A stretch of DNA of 64,000 nt from NCBI GenBank assembly GCA_037385685.1, contig JARRMW010000003.1, positions 27,092 to 91,091 on the forward strand. Reading direction: 5' to 3'. Position numbers and translations under genes: made by a program. Positions 37,856 to 46,951 of this stretch are shown here, one piece after another (positions within the stretch are counted from its first letter, which is position 1; each line of letters begins with the position of its first letter). The DNA comes from Sva-25 sp037385685 (GTDB taxonomy: Bacteria > Pseudomonadota > Gammaproteobacteria > Chromatiales > Chromatiaceae). A model generated the notes under the pieces. The model had not been told where the DNA came from. It saw only the letters and a program-made list of their open reading frames with translations, and made no database searches.

Positions 37856-39029
37856 CATCAAGAATCTTTACAAGATCTTTGGCGATAATCCGAAGCAGGC
37901 CCTCAAGCTGCTTCAGGAGGGCGTCGACAAGGACGAGATCTTTAACCGCACCGGCCAGACCGTTGGCGTCTGCGACGCGAATTTCGCCATCAATGCAGGC
38001 GAAATCTTCGTCATCATGGGGCTGTCAGGTTCCGGCAAGTCGACGCTCGTGCGCCTGCTCAACCGCCTGATCGATCCAACGTCGGGACAGGTGCTCGTCG
38101 ACGGCAAGGACATCGCCGCCATGAACGACCAGGAGTTGCTGCAACTGCGCCGCAGGGACATGAGCATGGTATTCCAGTCCTTCGCACTCATGCCGCACAT
38201 GACCGTCGGCCAGAACACGGCGTTCGGGCTGGAGCTTGCCGGCGTTACCAGGGCGGAACGCGAGGAGCGCGCACTTGCGGCGCTCGACCAGGTCGGCCTC
38301 AAGGCCCGGGCGGACAGCTACCCCGATGAGCTCTCAGGAGGCATGCAGCAGCGTGTCGGTCTGGCTCGCGCACTCGCCAACGACCCGTCGGTCATGCTCA
38401 TGGACGAGGCCTTCTCGGCACTCGACCCCCTGATCCGCAGCGAGATGCAGGATGAACTGCTGAAGCTGCAGGAGAACAGTGACAGGACCATCATCTTCAT
38501 CTCCCACGATCTCGACGAGGCGATGCGCATTGGAGACCGCATCGCCATCATGGAAGGTGGGCGCGTCGTGCAGGTCGGCACACCCGACGAAATCCTGCAC
38601 AACCCCAACGACGAATATGTACGCGCCTTCTTCCGCGGCGTCGATGTCGCCACGGTTTTCAAGGCCAAGGATATTGCAAGCAAGCAACAGGTCACGGTCA
38701 TCGAGCGCAAGGACGACGGTATCCGTGCAGCACTGCAGCGTCTCAAGAAGTATGACCGGGATTATGGCTACGTCATCGACCGCGGGCGGCACTTCGCGGG
38801 GGTTGTCTCGGTTGATTCCCTGAACGAACAGCTGAAGAAGGAGAGCCCCAGTCTCTCTGCTGCATACCTGGATATCCCGCGTCTCACCGCGGAGACACCG
38901 GTCAGCGCACTGATCGGCGAGGTGGCAGCCAGCCCCTGTGGTCTGCCGGTTGTCGATGACGACGGGCATTATCTCGGCGTTGTCACCAAGGCCGGACTTC
39001 TCGAAACGCTCGACCGGGAGAACACCTGA
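37839..39029 (+). CDS. proV: glycine betaine/proline ABC transporter ATP-binding subunit
   Basis: A 396-residue ATPase closely resembling E. coli ProV throughout (KNLYKIFGDNPKQALKLLQE at the N-terminus). Walker A GLSGSGKST, Q-loop VFQSFALMPHMTV, signature LSGGMQQRVGLARAL, Walker B VMLMDEAFSALDP and H-loop FISHDLDEAM are complete. Two CBS domains occupy the last 120 residues, the region that senses ionic strength in this family. It overlaps proW by one base (TGATG). It drives high-affinity betaine uptake at high osmolarity. Confidence 0.96.
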   Translation: MAEKVVIKNLYKIFGDNPKQALKLLQEGVDKDEIFNRTGQTVGVCDANFAINAGEIFVIMGLSGSGKSTLVRLLNRLIDPTSGQVLVDGKDIAAMNDQELLQLRRRDMSMVFQSFALMPHMTVGQNTAFGLELAGVTRAEREERALAALDQVGLKARADSYPDELSGGMQQRVGLARALANDPSVMLMDEAFSALDPLIRSEMQDELLKLQENSDRTIIFISHDLDEAMRIGDRIAIMEGGRVVQVGTPDEILHNPNDEYVRAFFRGVDVATVFKAKDIASKQQVTVIERKDDGIRAALQRLKKYDRDYGYVIDRGRHFAGVVSVDSLNEQLKKESPSLSAAYLDIPRLTAETPVSALIGEVAASPCGLPVVDDDGHYLGVVTKAGLLETLDRENT

Positions 39030-40183
39030 TGCCAACTGATAGCCAAGACAACAACCCCTGGGCAAGTGCCAGCGAGGCACAGGAACCTGCATCCAACCCC
39101 TGGAGTAGCGACACCGCTGGCCAGGAAGAGCAGGCGACGAATCCCTGGGGAACTCCTGCCGATAGCGAAACCGGTCAGGGCGAGACAACGAGTTCCAGCG
39201 ATTGGCTGGCAAACACCGACGCCGTTGAAGAGAACAGCTTCGACCTCACAGATCCTTTCGCAGAGGCAGTCATTCCACTCGGTTCCTGGGTCGACCAGGG
39301 ACTGGAGTGGCTCGTCGACAACTTCCGTGGCGTCTTCCAGGCCATTCGCTGGCCAATCGACGGGACGCTGACCGGAATCGAATCGGCTCTCCAGGCAGTT
39401 CCGGATCTCCTGATGCTGGTGATCATCGGCCTGCTTGCCTGGCAAGCGGCTGGCCTGAGGCTGGCCATCGGCTCCGTGATCTCCATGGCATTTGTCGGCC
39501 TCATCGGCGCCTGGTCAGAGGCGATGGTCACGCTTTCGCTCGTGATCACCTCGGTTGCCTTTTGCCTGCTGATCGGATTGCCGGTCGGCATCTGGCTGGC
39601 ACGCAGCGAACGCGCAACCGTCATCATGCGGCCGATACTCGACGCCATGCAGACAACCCCGGCTTTCGTTTACCTGGTGCCCGTCGTGATGCTCTTTGGC
39701 ATCGGCAATGTACCGGGTGTCGTCGTCACCATTATCTTCGCGCTGCCACCGCTAATCCGCCTGACGAGCCTCGGCATCCGCCAGGTTCCGGAAGACCTGG
39801 TCGAGGCGGCACGATCCTTCGGTGCCTCGCCACGCCAGCTGCTTTTCAAGGTCCAGCTTCCGCTCGCGATGCCAACCATCATGGCGGGTGTCAACCAGAC
39901 CCTGATGCTGGCGCTATCAATGGTCGTCATCGCATCGATGATCGCTGTCGGCGGACTCGGGCAGATGGTGCTGCGCGGCATCGGCCGTCTCGACATGGGC
40001 CTCGCGACCATCGGCGGTGTGGGCATCGTCATCCTGGCAATCATCCTCGACCGGATGACCCAGGCCATGGGTTCTGCACGGCGCGAAGATCCGACGCAGC
40101 GCTGGTACGACAGCGGTCCTGTCGGATTCGTACTCAGAATCTTTCGACGTGATGCGAAAGCATCAACCACGACCTCCAACTGA
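39029..40183 (+). CDS. proW: glycine betaine/proline ABC transporter permease
   Basis: A 384-residue inner-membrane permease. The long soluble N-terminus contains three NPW-type repeats (NNPWASASEA, SNPWSSDTAG, TNPWGTPADS) like the periplasmic N-tail of E. coli ProW. Several membrane segments follow, with the ATPase-contacting EAA motif EAARSFGASPRQLLFKVQLP. The start overlaps the proV stop. Length is slightly above E. coli ProW (354), mainly from the N-tail. Confidence 0.95.
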   Translation: MPTDSQDNNPWASASEAQEPASNPWSSDTAGQEEQATNPWGTPADSETGQGETTSSSDWLANTDAVEENSFDLTDPFAEAVIPLGSWVDQGLEWLVDNFRGVFQAIRWPIDGTLTGIESALQAVPDLLMLVIIGLLAWQAAGLRLAIGSVISMAFVGLIGAWSEAMVTLSLVITSVAFCLLIGLPVGIWLARSERATVIMRPILDAMQTTPAFVYLVPVVMLFGIGNVPGVVVTIIFALPPLIRLTSLGIRQVPEDLVEAARSFGASPRQLLFKVQLPLAMPTIMAGVNQTLMLALSMVVIASMIAVGGLGQMVLRGIGRLDMGLATIGGVGIVILAIILDRMTQAMGSARREDPTQRWYDSGPVGFVLRIFRRDAKASTTTSN

Positions 40184-40209
40184 TCACTCATCGAGAACAG
40201 GAGCATGAC

Positions 40210-41223
40210 ATGCGACTAGACAGACTCAAGCATTTCACACAGGCAACGGCCCTTGTCGCCGGGCTTGCATTCTCCGCAGGCGCTATCGCGGAATCGCTGC
40301 CCGGCAAGGGTGTCGAGGTTCAGCCTCTCAAGAGCTCGATCGCCGAGGAGACTTTCCAGACGCTGCTGGTCATGAAGGCACTTGAAAAGCTCGGCTATGA
40401 CGTCAAGCCGATCAAGGAGATCGAATATGCAGCAGGCCACATCGCCATTGGCAATGGCGACGCGACCTTTCTCGCCTCACACTGGGATCCACTGCACGTC
40501 GACTTCTACGAGAAGGCGGGGGGTAACGAAAAACTCTACCGCGAGGGCGTCTATGCCCCGAAAGGTCTGCAGGGCTACCTGATCGACAAGAAGACGGCGG
40601 ACAAGTACAAGATCACGAATCTCGGCCAGTTCAAGGACCCGGAAATCGCGAAGCTTTTCGACGCCAACGGTGACGGCAAGGCCGACCTGACCGGCTGCAC
40701 GCCAGGCTGGGGCTGCGAAAAAGTCATCGAGCACCACATGGATGCCTACGGACTGCGCGACACCGTGACGCATAACCAGGGTTCCTACTCGGCCATCATT
40801 GCCGACACCATTGCACGCTACAGGAAAGGCGAGCCAATCTTCTACTACACCTGGACACCTTACTGGGTCAGTGGCGTCCTCGTTCCCGGCAAGGACGTTG
40901 TCTGGTTGCAGGTGCCTTTCAGCTCCCTGCCGGGCGAGCGCAAGGATGTCGACACCTCGCTCCCCGACGGCTCCAACTACGGCTTCCAGGCCAATGACCA
41001 GCGCATCGTTGCAAACAGGGAGTTCGCCGAGAAACACCCGGACGCGGCCAAGCTCTTTTCGATCATGCGTGTCAGCAGCAACGACATCAGTGCGCAAAAC
41101 CTGCGCATGCGCGATGGCGAGGACAGCGCGAAGGATATCGAGCGGCATGTCAACGCCTGGATCAAGGCTAACCAGAAGACATTCGATGGCTGGATCGAGG
41201 AGGCACTGAAGGCAGCAAACTGA
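40210..41223 (+). CDS. proX: glycine betaine/proline betaine-binding periplasmic protein
   Basis: A 337-residue binding protein with a signal peptide (LVAGLAFSAGAIAES). It aligns by eye with E. coli ProX, sharing GYLIDKKTAD, KIAKLFDxNGDGKADLTGC and FYYTWTPYWVS. The tryptophans that form the cation-pi cage are kept: Trp92 (SHWDPLH), Trp167 (TPGWGCE) and Trp215 (YYTWTPYW). This supports a quaternary ammonium ligand, probably glycine or proline betaine. It is the last gene of the run, followed by a strong terminator. Confidence 0.95.
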   Translation: MRLDRLKHFTQATALVAGLAFSAGAIAESLPGKGVEVQPLKSSIAEETFQTLLVMKALEKLGYDVKPIKEIEYAAGHIAIGNGDATFLASHWDPLHVDFYEKAGGNEKLYREGVYAPKGLQGYLIDKKTADKYKITNLGQFKDPEIAKLFDANGDGKADLTGCTPGWGCEKVIEHHMDAYGLRDTVTHNQGSYSAIIADTIARYRKGEPIFYYTWTPYWVSGVLVPGKDVVWLQVPFSSLPGERKDVDTSLPDGSNYGFQANDQRIVANREFAEKHPDAAKLFSIMRVSSNDISAQNLRMRDGEDSAKDIERHVNAWIKANQKTFDGWIEEALKAAN

Positions 41224-41277
41224 CGCCTTGTTGTTGCGCGGGCACAGGCCAGTGCCCGAGCAACCCCTCCTCCCTGG

Positions 41278-41305
41278 AAACCGGAGTTTCGTGCTCCGGT
41301 TTTCT
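41278..41305 (+). terminator. rho-independent terminator closing the transport run
   Basis: AAACCGGAG-tttcgtg-CTCCGGTTTTCTT, 55 bases after the proX stop. Confidence 0.9.
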
Positions 41306-41443
41306 TGTCTGCACGGAATTGACAGGCTCATCCTGTAAGGAACCCGTCAGTAAATACGCAACAGGTTAGTATCTACTTACTACTCGCGGCTCTGTGGTAT
41401 GATCTGCGAAAAATCAGCCCAGACTGACCATCCTGTTTCCACC

Positions 41444-41872
41444 ATGCCACCGCTGAGAGTCATTCCGGCAGTCATCGTCATGCTGCTGCTCGTTGCCTGT
41501 GAAGGACCATCCTTCATGGACAGCAACCATGTCCGCCCGGAACTCAGTAGGGAGCAACGCGAAAAATTCGAGCAATACCTCGTACAGGCGCAGGCCGATG
41601 CGCGCAGGGCAAAAGCTGTCGAAATGCGAAACTATGTGCGTTATGAGATGCCGGATGGCAACGAGCATATCTACATCACAAACCCAGGTCACCCGGCACA
41701 CCCCGCAGTCGTCAGACGAACCATCATCACGCGTCTTGGCGTCCGGAAACTTGCCACACGTGGCGCACATGGCGGATCACAGCAGGCTTTCGAGAAGTGG
41801 CTCGCCGAGTTCAAGGCGCTTGACGTCAACCGCCCCCGTTCCGCAGACCTGAAACCCATCCCGATATTATGA
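41444..41872 (+). CDS. lipoprotein of unknown function upstream of coaBC
   Basis: A 142-residue lipoprotein. The signal peptide VIPAVIVMLLLVACEGPSF has the lipobox LVAC. The mature part is charged and helical, with RPELSREQREKFEQYLVQAQ, followed by YVRYEMPDGNEHIYITNPG. No family is recognised. The ATG at 41444 is preferred to one 15 codons earlier because it begins the signal peptide. The stop overlaps coaBC by 4 bases (ATGA), so it is co-translated with the coenzyme A gene. Confidence 0.65.
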   Translation: MPPLRVIPAVIVMLLLVACEGPSFMDSNHVRPELSREQREKFEQYLVQAQADARRAKAVEMRNYVRYEMPDGNEHIYITNPGHPAHPAVVRRTIITRLGVRKLATRGAHGGSQQAFEKWLAEFKALDVNRPRSADLKPIPIL

Positions 41873-43062
41873 GTCTTGCCAACAGGCATATTCTTCTTGG
41901 CGTGACAGGAGGCATCGCAGCCTACAAGGCGGCGGAACTGGCACGTCTCTTCATCAAGGCGGGCGCCGAGGTACAGGTCGTGATGACAGCTTCCGCGATG
42001 GAGTTCATCGGCGCCATGACGTTCCAGGCCATCACCGGCAAGGAGACACGCAGCGACCTCTTCGACACGACACACGAGGCCGCAATGGGGCACATCGAGC
42101 TGGCCCGCTGGGCCGATCTCGTGATCGTCGCCCCCGCTACGGCCAACTTCATTGCGCTCATGTCACAGGGGCGCGCCGGGGATCTTCTCAGCACGCTCTG
42201 TCTCGCAACGACGGCACCAGTGGCCATCGCGCCCGCGATGAACCAACAGATGTGGGCAGATCCGGCTACCCAGTCCAACATCACAGCATTACAGGAACAC
42301 GGCCGGCTCGTATGGGGACCGGCTGCCGGCGAGCAGGCATGCGGCGATATCGGACCTGGTCGTATGCTCGAACCGACTCAGATATTCGACACAGCCTGCG
42401 AAATATTCAGCAGTGGCGCACTCGCCGGTATCAGGGCCCTCGTTACGGCAGGACCGACGCACGAAGCGATCGACCCGGTGCGCTTCATCGGCAACCGCAG
42501 CTCCGGGAAGATGGGCTTCGCTCTCGCGCAGGCGCTCGAGGAGCAGGGAGCCGAGGTTACCCTTGTTGCCGGCCCAACGTCACTCCCAACACCGCCGGGC
42601 GTCTCCCGTATCGATGTCGAGTCAGCCGTCGAGATGCATACTGCTGTGATGAAGCGGATCGGGAATTGCGATCTTTTTGTCGCCACGGCGGCCGTTGCCG
42701 ATTACCGCCCCGAAAGGGTTGCAGAGAGTAAAATCAAGAAAACCGCCGAATCCCTGGATATTCACCTGGTGAAGAACCCGGATATCCTTGCCGATGTCGC
42801 GGCACTCGAGAATGGCCCCTATACGGTCGGTTTCGCAGCCGAGACACATGACGTTGAAAAATATGCTGACGAGAAACGTCGCAAGAAAAGAATCGACATG
42901 ATTGCAGCCAACGAGGTTGGCGGCAAACGCGGTGGATTCAATCACGATGAAAACGCGCTGCTCGTTCTGTGGGAAGGCGGGCAGCAGGAACTTCCCATGA
43001 CCGGCAAGTTGCGCCTCGCCCGCCAGCTGGTCGAACTGATCATCCGGAAAACCCATGCATGA
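41869..43062 (+). CDS. coaBC: bifunctional phosphopantothenoylcysteine decarboxylase/synthetase
   Basis: A 397-residue flavoenzyme for two steps of coenzyme A synthesis. The CoaC half begins ILLGVTGGIAAYKAAELARL, with the active-site His in HEAAMGHIELARWADL and the ANFIALMSQGRAGDLLST and PAMNQQMW segments. The CoaB half carries GNRSSGKMGFALAQALEEQG, the Lys-rich ESKIKK motif and AANEVGGKRGGFNHDENA. Length matches E. coli Dfp (406). It overlaps dut by 8 bases. The order coaBC-dut is conserved in Gammaproteobacteria. Confidence 0.96.
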   Translation: MSLANRHILLGVTGGIAAYKAAELARLFIKAGAEVQVVMTASAMEFIGAMTFQAITGKETRSDLFDTTHEAAMGHIELARWADLVIVAPATANFIALMSQGRAGDLLSTLCLATTAPVAIAPAMNQQMWADPATQSNITALQEHGRLVWGPAAGEQACGDIGPGRMLEPTQIFDTACEIFSSGALAGIRALVTAGPTHEAIDPVRFIGNRSSGKMGFALAQALEEQGAEVTLVAGPTSLPTPPGVSRIDVESAVEMHTAVMKRIGNCDLFVATAAVADYRPERVAESKIKKTAESLDIHLVKNPDILADVAALENGPYTVGFAAETHDVEKYADEKRRKKRIDMIAANEVGGKRGGFNHDENALLVLWEGGQQELPMTGKLRLARQLVELIIRKTHA

Positions 43063-43510
43063 AATCGAACTGAAAATCCTCGACGACCGCCTCGGCAATG
43101 ACTTTCCGCTACCGGATTACGCCACGCCGGGCTCTGCAGGGATGGACCTGCGTGCCATGCTGCAGGAGCCACTCGACATCGCACCCGGGCAGACAGAATT
43201 GATCCCGACCGGTATCGCGATCCATATCGCCGATCCATCGCTCGCTGCCGTGATCCTGCCCCGCTCGGGACTTGGTCACAAACACGGTATCGTCCTTGGC
43301 AATCTTGTCGGGCTGATCGATTCGGATTACCAGGGGCAGCTCTTCGTCTCCTGCTGGAACCGGGGTGGCACACCATTCCGCATGGAAATCGGCGAACGCC
43401 TCGCCCAGCTTGTGATCATTCCCGTGGTGCAGGCACGCTTCAACATTGTCGACGAATTCGAAAGCAGCGACCGCGGTGAAGGCGGTTTCGGCCATTCAGG
43501 TCGGCATTAG
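43055..43510 (+). CDS. dut: dUTP diphosphatase
   Basis: A 151-residue trimeric dUTPase that makes dUMP and limits uracil in DNA. All five motifs are seen: PGSAGMDLRAM, RSGLGHKHGIVLGN, GLIDSDYQGQLFVS, ERLAQLVIIPV and RGEGGFGHSGRH (the flexible C-terminal arm). Length equals E. coli Dut (151). It is co-translated with coaBC. The next gene is argB; an algC-type phosphomannomutase often lies here in relatives but is absent. Confidence 0.97.
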   Translation: MHEIELKILDDRLGNDFPLPDYATPGSAGMDLRAMLQEPLDIAPGQTELIPTGIAIHIADPSLAAVILPRSGLGHKHGIVLGNLVGLIDSDYQGQLFVSCWNRGGTPFRMEIGERLAQLVIIPVVQARFNIVDEFESSDRGEGGFGHSGRH

Positions 43511-43581
43511 GTATTCCTGGAGCGGGAATCCTGCAGGGATTCAGCTCGAACAAGCAGAAACAGATACAAGACGGAAAAACA

Positions 43582-44478
43582 ATGAGCCTCACGAAAGCAC
43601 AAGCGAAAAACGTCGCCCACGTCCTCTCGGAAGCAATGCCCTATATCCAGAGCTTTCGCGACAAGACGGTCGTCATCAAGTACGGTGGTAACGCCATGGT
43701 CGACGAGGAACTGAAGGAAGGTTTTGCGCGCGATGTGGTACTCATGAAGCTCGTCGGCATCAACCCTGTTGTTGTCCATGGCGGCGGACCGCAAATCGGG
43801 AACCTGCTCAAACGCCTCGGCAAGGAGAGTGAATTCGTGCAGGGTATGCGCGTCACCGATGCCGAAACCATGGACGTCGTCGAGATGGTACTCGGAGGCC
43901 TTGTCAACAAGGAGATCGTCACGTTCATCAACCGTCACGGCGGCTCCGCGGTCGGGCTGACTGGCAAGGATGGTGACCTGATTCGTGCAAAGCGCCTCAA
44001 GGTCACGAAGGATGCGCCGGGATTCGATGCACCGGAGATCGTTGATATTGGTCATGTCGGTTCTGTCGAGAGTATCGATGCCTCGGTCGTGGACATGCTC
44101 GTTCACAGCGACTTCATCCCCGTGATCGCGCCCATCGGCGTTGGCGAGGATGGCCTGAGCTACAACATCAATGCCGACCTGGTTGCCGGGAAGGTTGCCG
44201 AAGTCCTGCAGGCAGAAAAGCTGATCCTGCTCACGAATATCGAGGGGCTCGTTGACAAGGAGGGACAGCTTTTGACAGGACTGGACACGAAGACAGTCGA
44301 TGCCCTTATCGAGGATGGCACTATCCATGGAGGCATGCTGCCGAAGATCGAGTGCGCTCTCGATGCAGTCAAGGGCGGTGTCCGCACGGCGCACATCATC
44401 GATGGTCGCGTGCCACATGCTGTCCTTGTCGAGCTCTTCACCGATGAAGGCATCGGCACACTGATCAGGAGGAATTGA
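43582..44478 (+). CDS. argB: acetylglutamate kinase
   Basis: A 298-residue amino-acid kinase for the second step of arginine synthesis. Motifs are VVIKYGGNAMVDEELKEGFA (ATP-phosphate binding), VVVHGGGPQIGNLLKRLG, GLTGKDGDLIRAKRL, YNINADLVAGKVAEVLQAEK and GMLPKIECALDAVKGGVRTA. The N-terminal helix present here is that of the hexameric, arginine-inhibited type. It is followed by slmA after 7 bases, as in many Gammaproteobacteria. Confidence 0.96.
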   Translation: MSLTKAQAKNVAHVLSEAMPYIQSFRDKTVVIKYGGNAMVDEELKEGFARDVVLMKLVGINPVVVHGGGPQIGNLLKRLGKESEFVQGMRVTDAETMDVVEMVLGGLVNKEIVTFINRHGGSAVGLTGKDGDLIRAKRLKVTKDAPGFDAPEIVDIGHVGSVESIDASVVDMLVHSDFIPVIAPIGVGEDGLSYNINADLVAGKVAEVLQAEKLILLTNIEGLVDKEGQLLTGLDTKTVDALIEDGTIHGGMLPKIECALDAVKGGVRTAHIIDGRVPHAVLVELFTDEGIGTLIRRN

Positions 44479-44485
44479 GAACGCC

Positions 44486-45064
44486 ATGCCGAGACCATCC
44501 AGAAAGCAGCAGATTCTCGAAACCCTGGCCCAGGAACTGCAACGCCAGCAGGGCAAGAAGATCACGACGGCCTCACTCGCAAGTGCTGCCGGTGTCTCGG
44601 AAGCAGCACTCTATCGTCATTTCGCAAGCAAGGCGAAGATGTTCGAAGCACTGATCGAGTTCGCCGAAGAGAGTATCTTCAGCCGCATCAACCAGATACT
44701 GCAGGAAAACAAGCAGGCGCCCGCGCGCTGCTACTACATCATCTGGCTATTGCTTGGGTTTACGGAGCGGAATCCGGGCATTACGCGACTATTGCTCGGC
44801 GACGCCCTGACGGGTGAAAACGAGCGCCTGCATACTCGCGTCGACCAGTTCTTTTCGCGTATCGAATCCCAGTTTCGACAGGTGCTGCGCGAAGCGCCGA
44901 TGCGCGGCGAGGAACTCAGGACGAAAGAGCCGGAAGTGACAGCACGCCTGCTTGCAGACTGGGTTGAGGGCCGTATGCACCACTTCCGCCGCAGCGGTTT
45001 CAGGGAGTCACCGATGGACGGCCTGGAGGAGGGCTGGAGACAGCTGGCAGCAGCGGTCTTTTGA
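44486..45064 (+). CDS. slmA: nucleoid occlusion factor SlmA (TetR family)
   Basis: A 192-residue TetR-fold DNA-binding protein that blocks FtsZ ring assembly over the nucleoid. The helix-turn-helix RQQGKKITTASLASAAGVSE and ALYRHFASKAKMFEALIEFA match SlmA, as do ARCYYIIWLLLGFTERNPGI and ARLLADWVEGRMHHFRRSGF. Length is close to E. coli SlmA (198). It sits in the coaBC-dut-argB-slmA block. Confidence 0.95.
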   Translation: MPRPSRKQQILETLAQELQRQQGKKITTASLASAAGVSEAALYRHFASKAKMFEALIEFAEESIFSRINQILQENKQAPARCYYIIWLLLGFTERNPGITRLLLGDALTGENERLHTRVDQFFSRIESQFRQVLREAPMRGEELRTKEPEVTARLLADWVEGRMHHFRRSGFRESPMDGLEEGWRQLAAAVF

Positions 45065-45132
45065 GGAACTCTCCGCTGCTCCCTGCTTTGTACCAATTGC
45101 ACAGGCCGCGTGGCCCGGTGGCTGGCCGGAAT

Positions 45133-45768
45133 TCAGGCTCCAGTATTTGCGATGATCCTGTGCGCCTTCCGCGCCGCAAGCGCCATGAAGACGTAGGACC
45201 AGCCGTGTATGATCATCTCGATCGCGACCAGCACCCCTATCACGACCAGCCCTGTCGCCGGCCATTTCAACAGGATGGCCGCACCGAGTAGTATCGAAAC
45301 GATACCTGCGAACAGAAGCCAGCCCCAGCCTCCGGATTGTTGCTTGAGCTGCAGACTCATGACGATACGCAGCAATCCGATCGCAATGAAAATCGCGCCC
45401 AGCATGGCTGTCAATGTCAGGGAGCCAAGCGCCGGGTTGTTGAATATCACGCCTGCCGCCACGATGTAGAGCAAGCCAATAAGGACATGCCAGACAGTCC
45501 CTTTCCATCCCTTGCACTTGAAGGCATCGATGATCTGGAAGATTCCCCCGGCAAACAAGAGTACAGCAAAGAACACCACCGTGGTGAGCGTCATCGCGAC
45601 CGGCATCCCCAGCGCGATGACTCCGAGCACGACAAACAGAATACCCAGCGCCATGAGCCAGCCCCAGTTCTTGCCGAGGTCTCCGAATACCTCTTTCAAC
45701 GGGAGAGGCATGCCGTCCCCGGCCTTTACTTTTTCCACATTGTCGACTGTTTCATTGTCATTATTCAC
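45133..45768 (-). CDS. HdeD-family membrane protein
   Basis: A 211-residue inner-membrane protein with six hydrophobic helices in three similar pairs, as in the HdeD acid-resistance family: WGWLMALGILFVVLGVIALG, GWKGTVWHVLIGLLYIVAAG, and GWGWLLFAGIVSILLGAAIL with GWSYVFMALAARKAHR at the end. The GTG at 45768 has GGGAG eight bases upstream; another GTG at 45777 is possible. It is the last of a leftward group behind the transglutaminase gene. A stress-related envelope role is usual but undefined. Confidence 0.85.
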   Translation of the reverse strand: MNNDNETVDNVEKVKAGDGMPLPLKEVFGDLGKNWGWLMALGILFVVLGVIALGMPVAMTLTTVVFFAVLLFAGGIFQIIDAFKCKGWKGTVWHVLIGLLYIVAAGVIFNNPALGSLTLTAMLGAIFIAIGLLRIVMSLQLKQQSGGWGWLLFAGIVSILLGAAILLKWPATGLVVIGVLVAIEMIIHGWSYVFMALAARKAHRIIANTGA

Positions 45769-45832
45769 TGTAGCCACTCCCGTGGATGCTTCGTTCTTCC
45801 GGAGAGGGTAACACAGGGGACAAGGCGGCGAA

Positions 45833-46618
45833 CTACTCAAGCAGCTCGACACGAACCTGTTGTCCTTCAGGATAGACAGCAGGACCGAACTGCGTGTAGA
45901 CAGCGACATCGGCAGCATCGCGCCCGTACCCGATCGCCACGTAACCATTGACATGTGTTGACTGGGTGGCATCAAACCTGTACCAGTGCCCGCCGACATA
46001 AGCCTCGAACCAGGCGTGCATATCCATGGGTTCCAGGCCATTCAAATAGCCTACGACCATACGCGCCGGAATACTGAGACTGCGGCACAATGCAATGCCG
46101 AGATGCGCTAAATCCCTGCAGACACCATATCGCCTCGCATTGACCTGCGCAGCAGAGACCGGCAGGTCACTGCTACCGGGCTCGAAACGGATTGTCCGTC
46201 GAACCCACGCCTCGATCGCTGCGACCTGATCATAGCCTGGCAGCTCTCCGTCTGTAACGGACAACGCAAGCTCACCGAAGTCTTCGGATTCACAGTACCG
46301 GCTTGGCAACAGGTAGACGAGAACGGCATCCGGCAGCTCCTGGATCTCGACGAAGGGTGCACCGCGGGCCTCCTGGATTTCATCCGTCGTCAGGACGTCT
46401 GCCACAGTATGGATTTCAAAATTGCCTGGCTGCGCGATAAGGCGCTGGCAAAGATTGCCGTACTGATCCGTAAACTCATGCACCGGAACATTCGGGATCA
46501 GCCGGTATTCTTCGCGTGCGATCCACTGTTGAGAGCCGCTGCGTGGCCTCAACATCAGAATAAACGGCGTTGGAACGGCAATCTCGAATCTCAAATCATA
46601 GCTTGTGCGCAACCGCAT
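45833..46618 (-). CDS. transglutaminase-like cysteine protease-fold protein
   Basis: A 261-residue protein of the bacterial transglutaminase-like family. The N-terminal beta domain (MRLRTSYDLRFEIAVPTPFI) is followed by the papain-like core with a complete triad: Cys167 in RRYGVCRDLAHLG, His201 in MDMHAWFEAYVGG and Asp216 in WYRFDATQS. Such proteins may act as proteases or amidases. Substrate unknown. It lies between the Cdd1-like gene and the HdeD gene on the same strand. Confidence 0.9.
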   Translation of the reverse strand: MRLRTSYDLRFEIAVPTPFILMLRPRSGSQQWIAREEYRLIPNVPVHEFTDQYGNLCQRLIAQPGNFEIHTVADVLTTDEIQEARGAPFVEIQELPDAVLVYLLPSRYCESEDFGELALSVTDGELPGYDQVAAIEAWVRRTIRFEPGSSDLPVSAAQVNARRYGVCRDLAHLGIALCRSLSIPARMVVGYLNGLEPMDMHAWFEAYVGGHWYRFDATQSTHVNGYVAIGYGRDAADVAVYTQFGPAVYPEGQQVRVELLE

Positions 46619-46645
46619 TCTTCCTCCTGCCCCCTGGCACTGCTA

Positions 46646-46936
46646 TCAGGATTGCCGCGCGGCAAGCACTCGCTTGCGCTCTTGTGTAAATTCCCACCAT
46701 TTTCTGGGCGGACCGCCTTCCATATAGGCTACCGCGGCGATAAACACATCCAGCACGCACGGATCCTGCCTCTCGCCGGTAACACTACAGAGATCGTCGT
46801 AGAGTTGATAGGGATCTTTGCCGATCAGGTCTGCGGGTTCCGAGAGACCCAGAGTGAGCAACATCTTTTCAATCGCAACCCCGATGTTCGGTATATCGCG
46901 CAATTCTTCCAGCTCGCTTCGTTGCACCTTTACCAA
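46646..46936 (-). CDS. helix-hairpin-helix Cdd1-like protein
   Basis: A 96-residue protein of the Cdd1 ('pathogenicity locus') family. LEELRDIPNIGVAIEKMLLT LG forms a helix-hairpin-helix, followed by DLIGKDPYQLYDDLCSVTG, CVLDVFIAAVAYMEGG and the C-terminal KWWEFTQERK. A nucleic-acid-binding role is expected from the hairpin motif; nothing more is known. It is 15 bases downstream of the exported methyltransferase gene. Confidence 0.85.
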   Translation of the reverse strand: MVKVQRSELEELRDIPNIGVAIEKMLLTLGLSEPADLIGKDPYQLYDDLCSVTGERQDPCVLDVFIAAVAYMEGGPPRKWWEFTQERKRVLAARQS

Positions 46937-46951
46937 GCGACCACCACGGAC

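Noticed and set aside
39307..40152. 281-codon alternative frame within proW
   Set aside because: Same strand but different frame from a well-supported permease; His/Arg-rich translation typical of a shadow.
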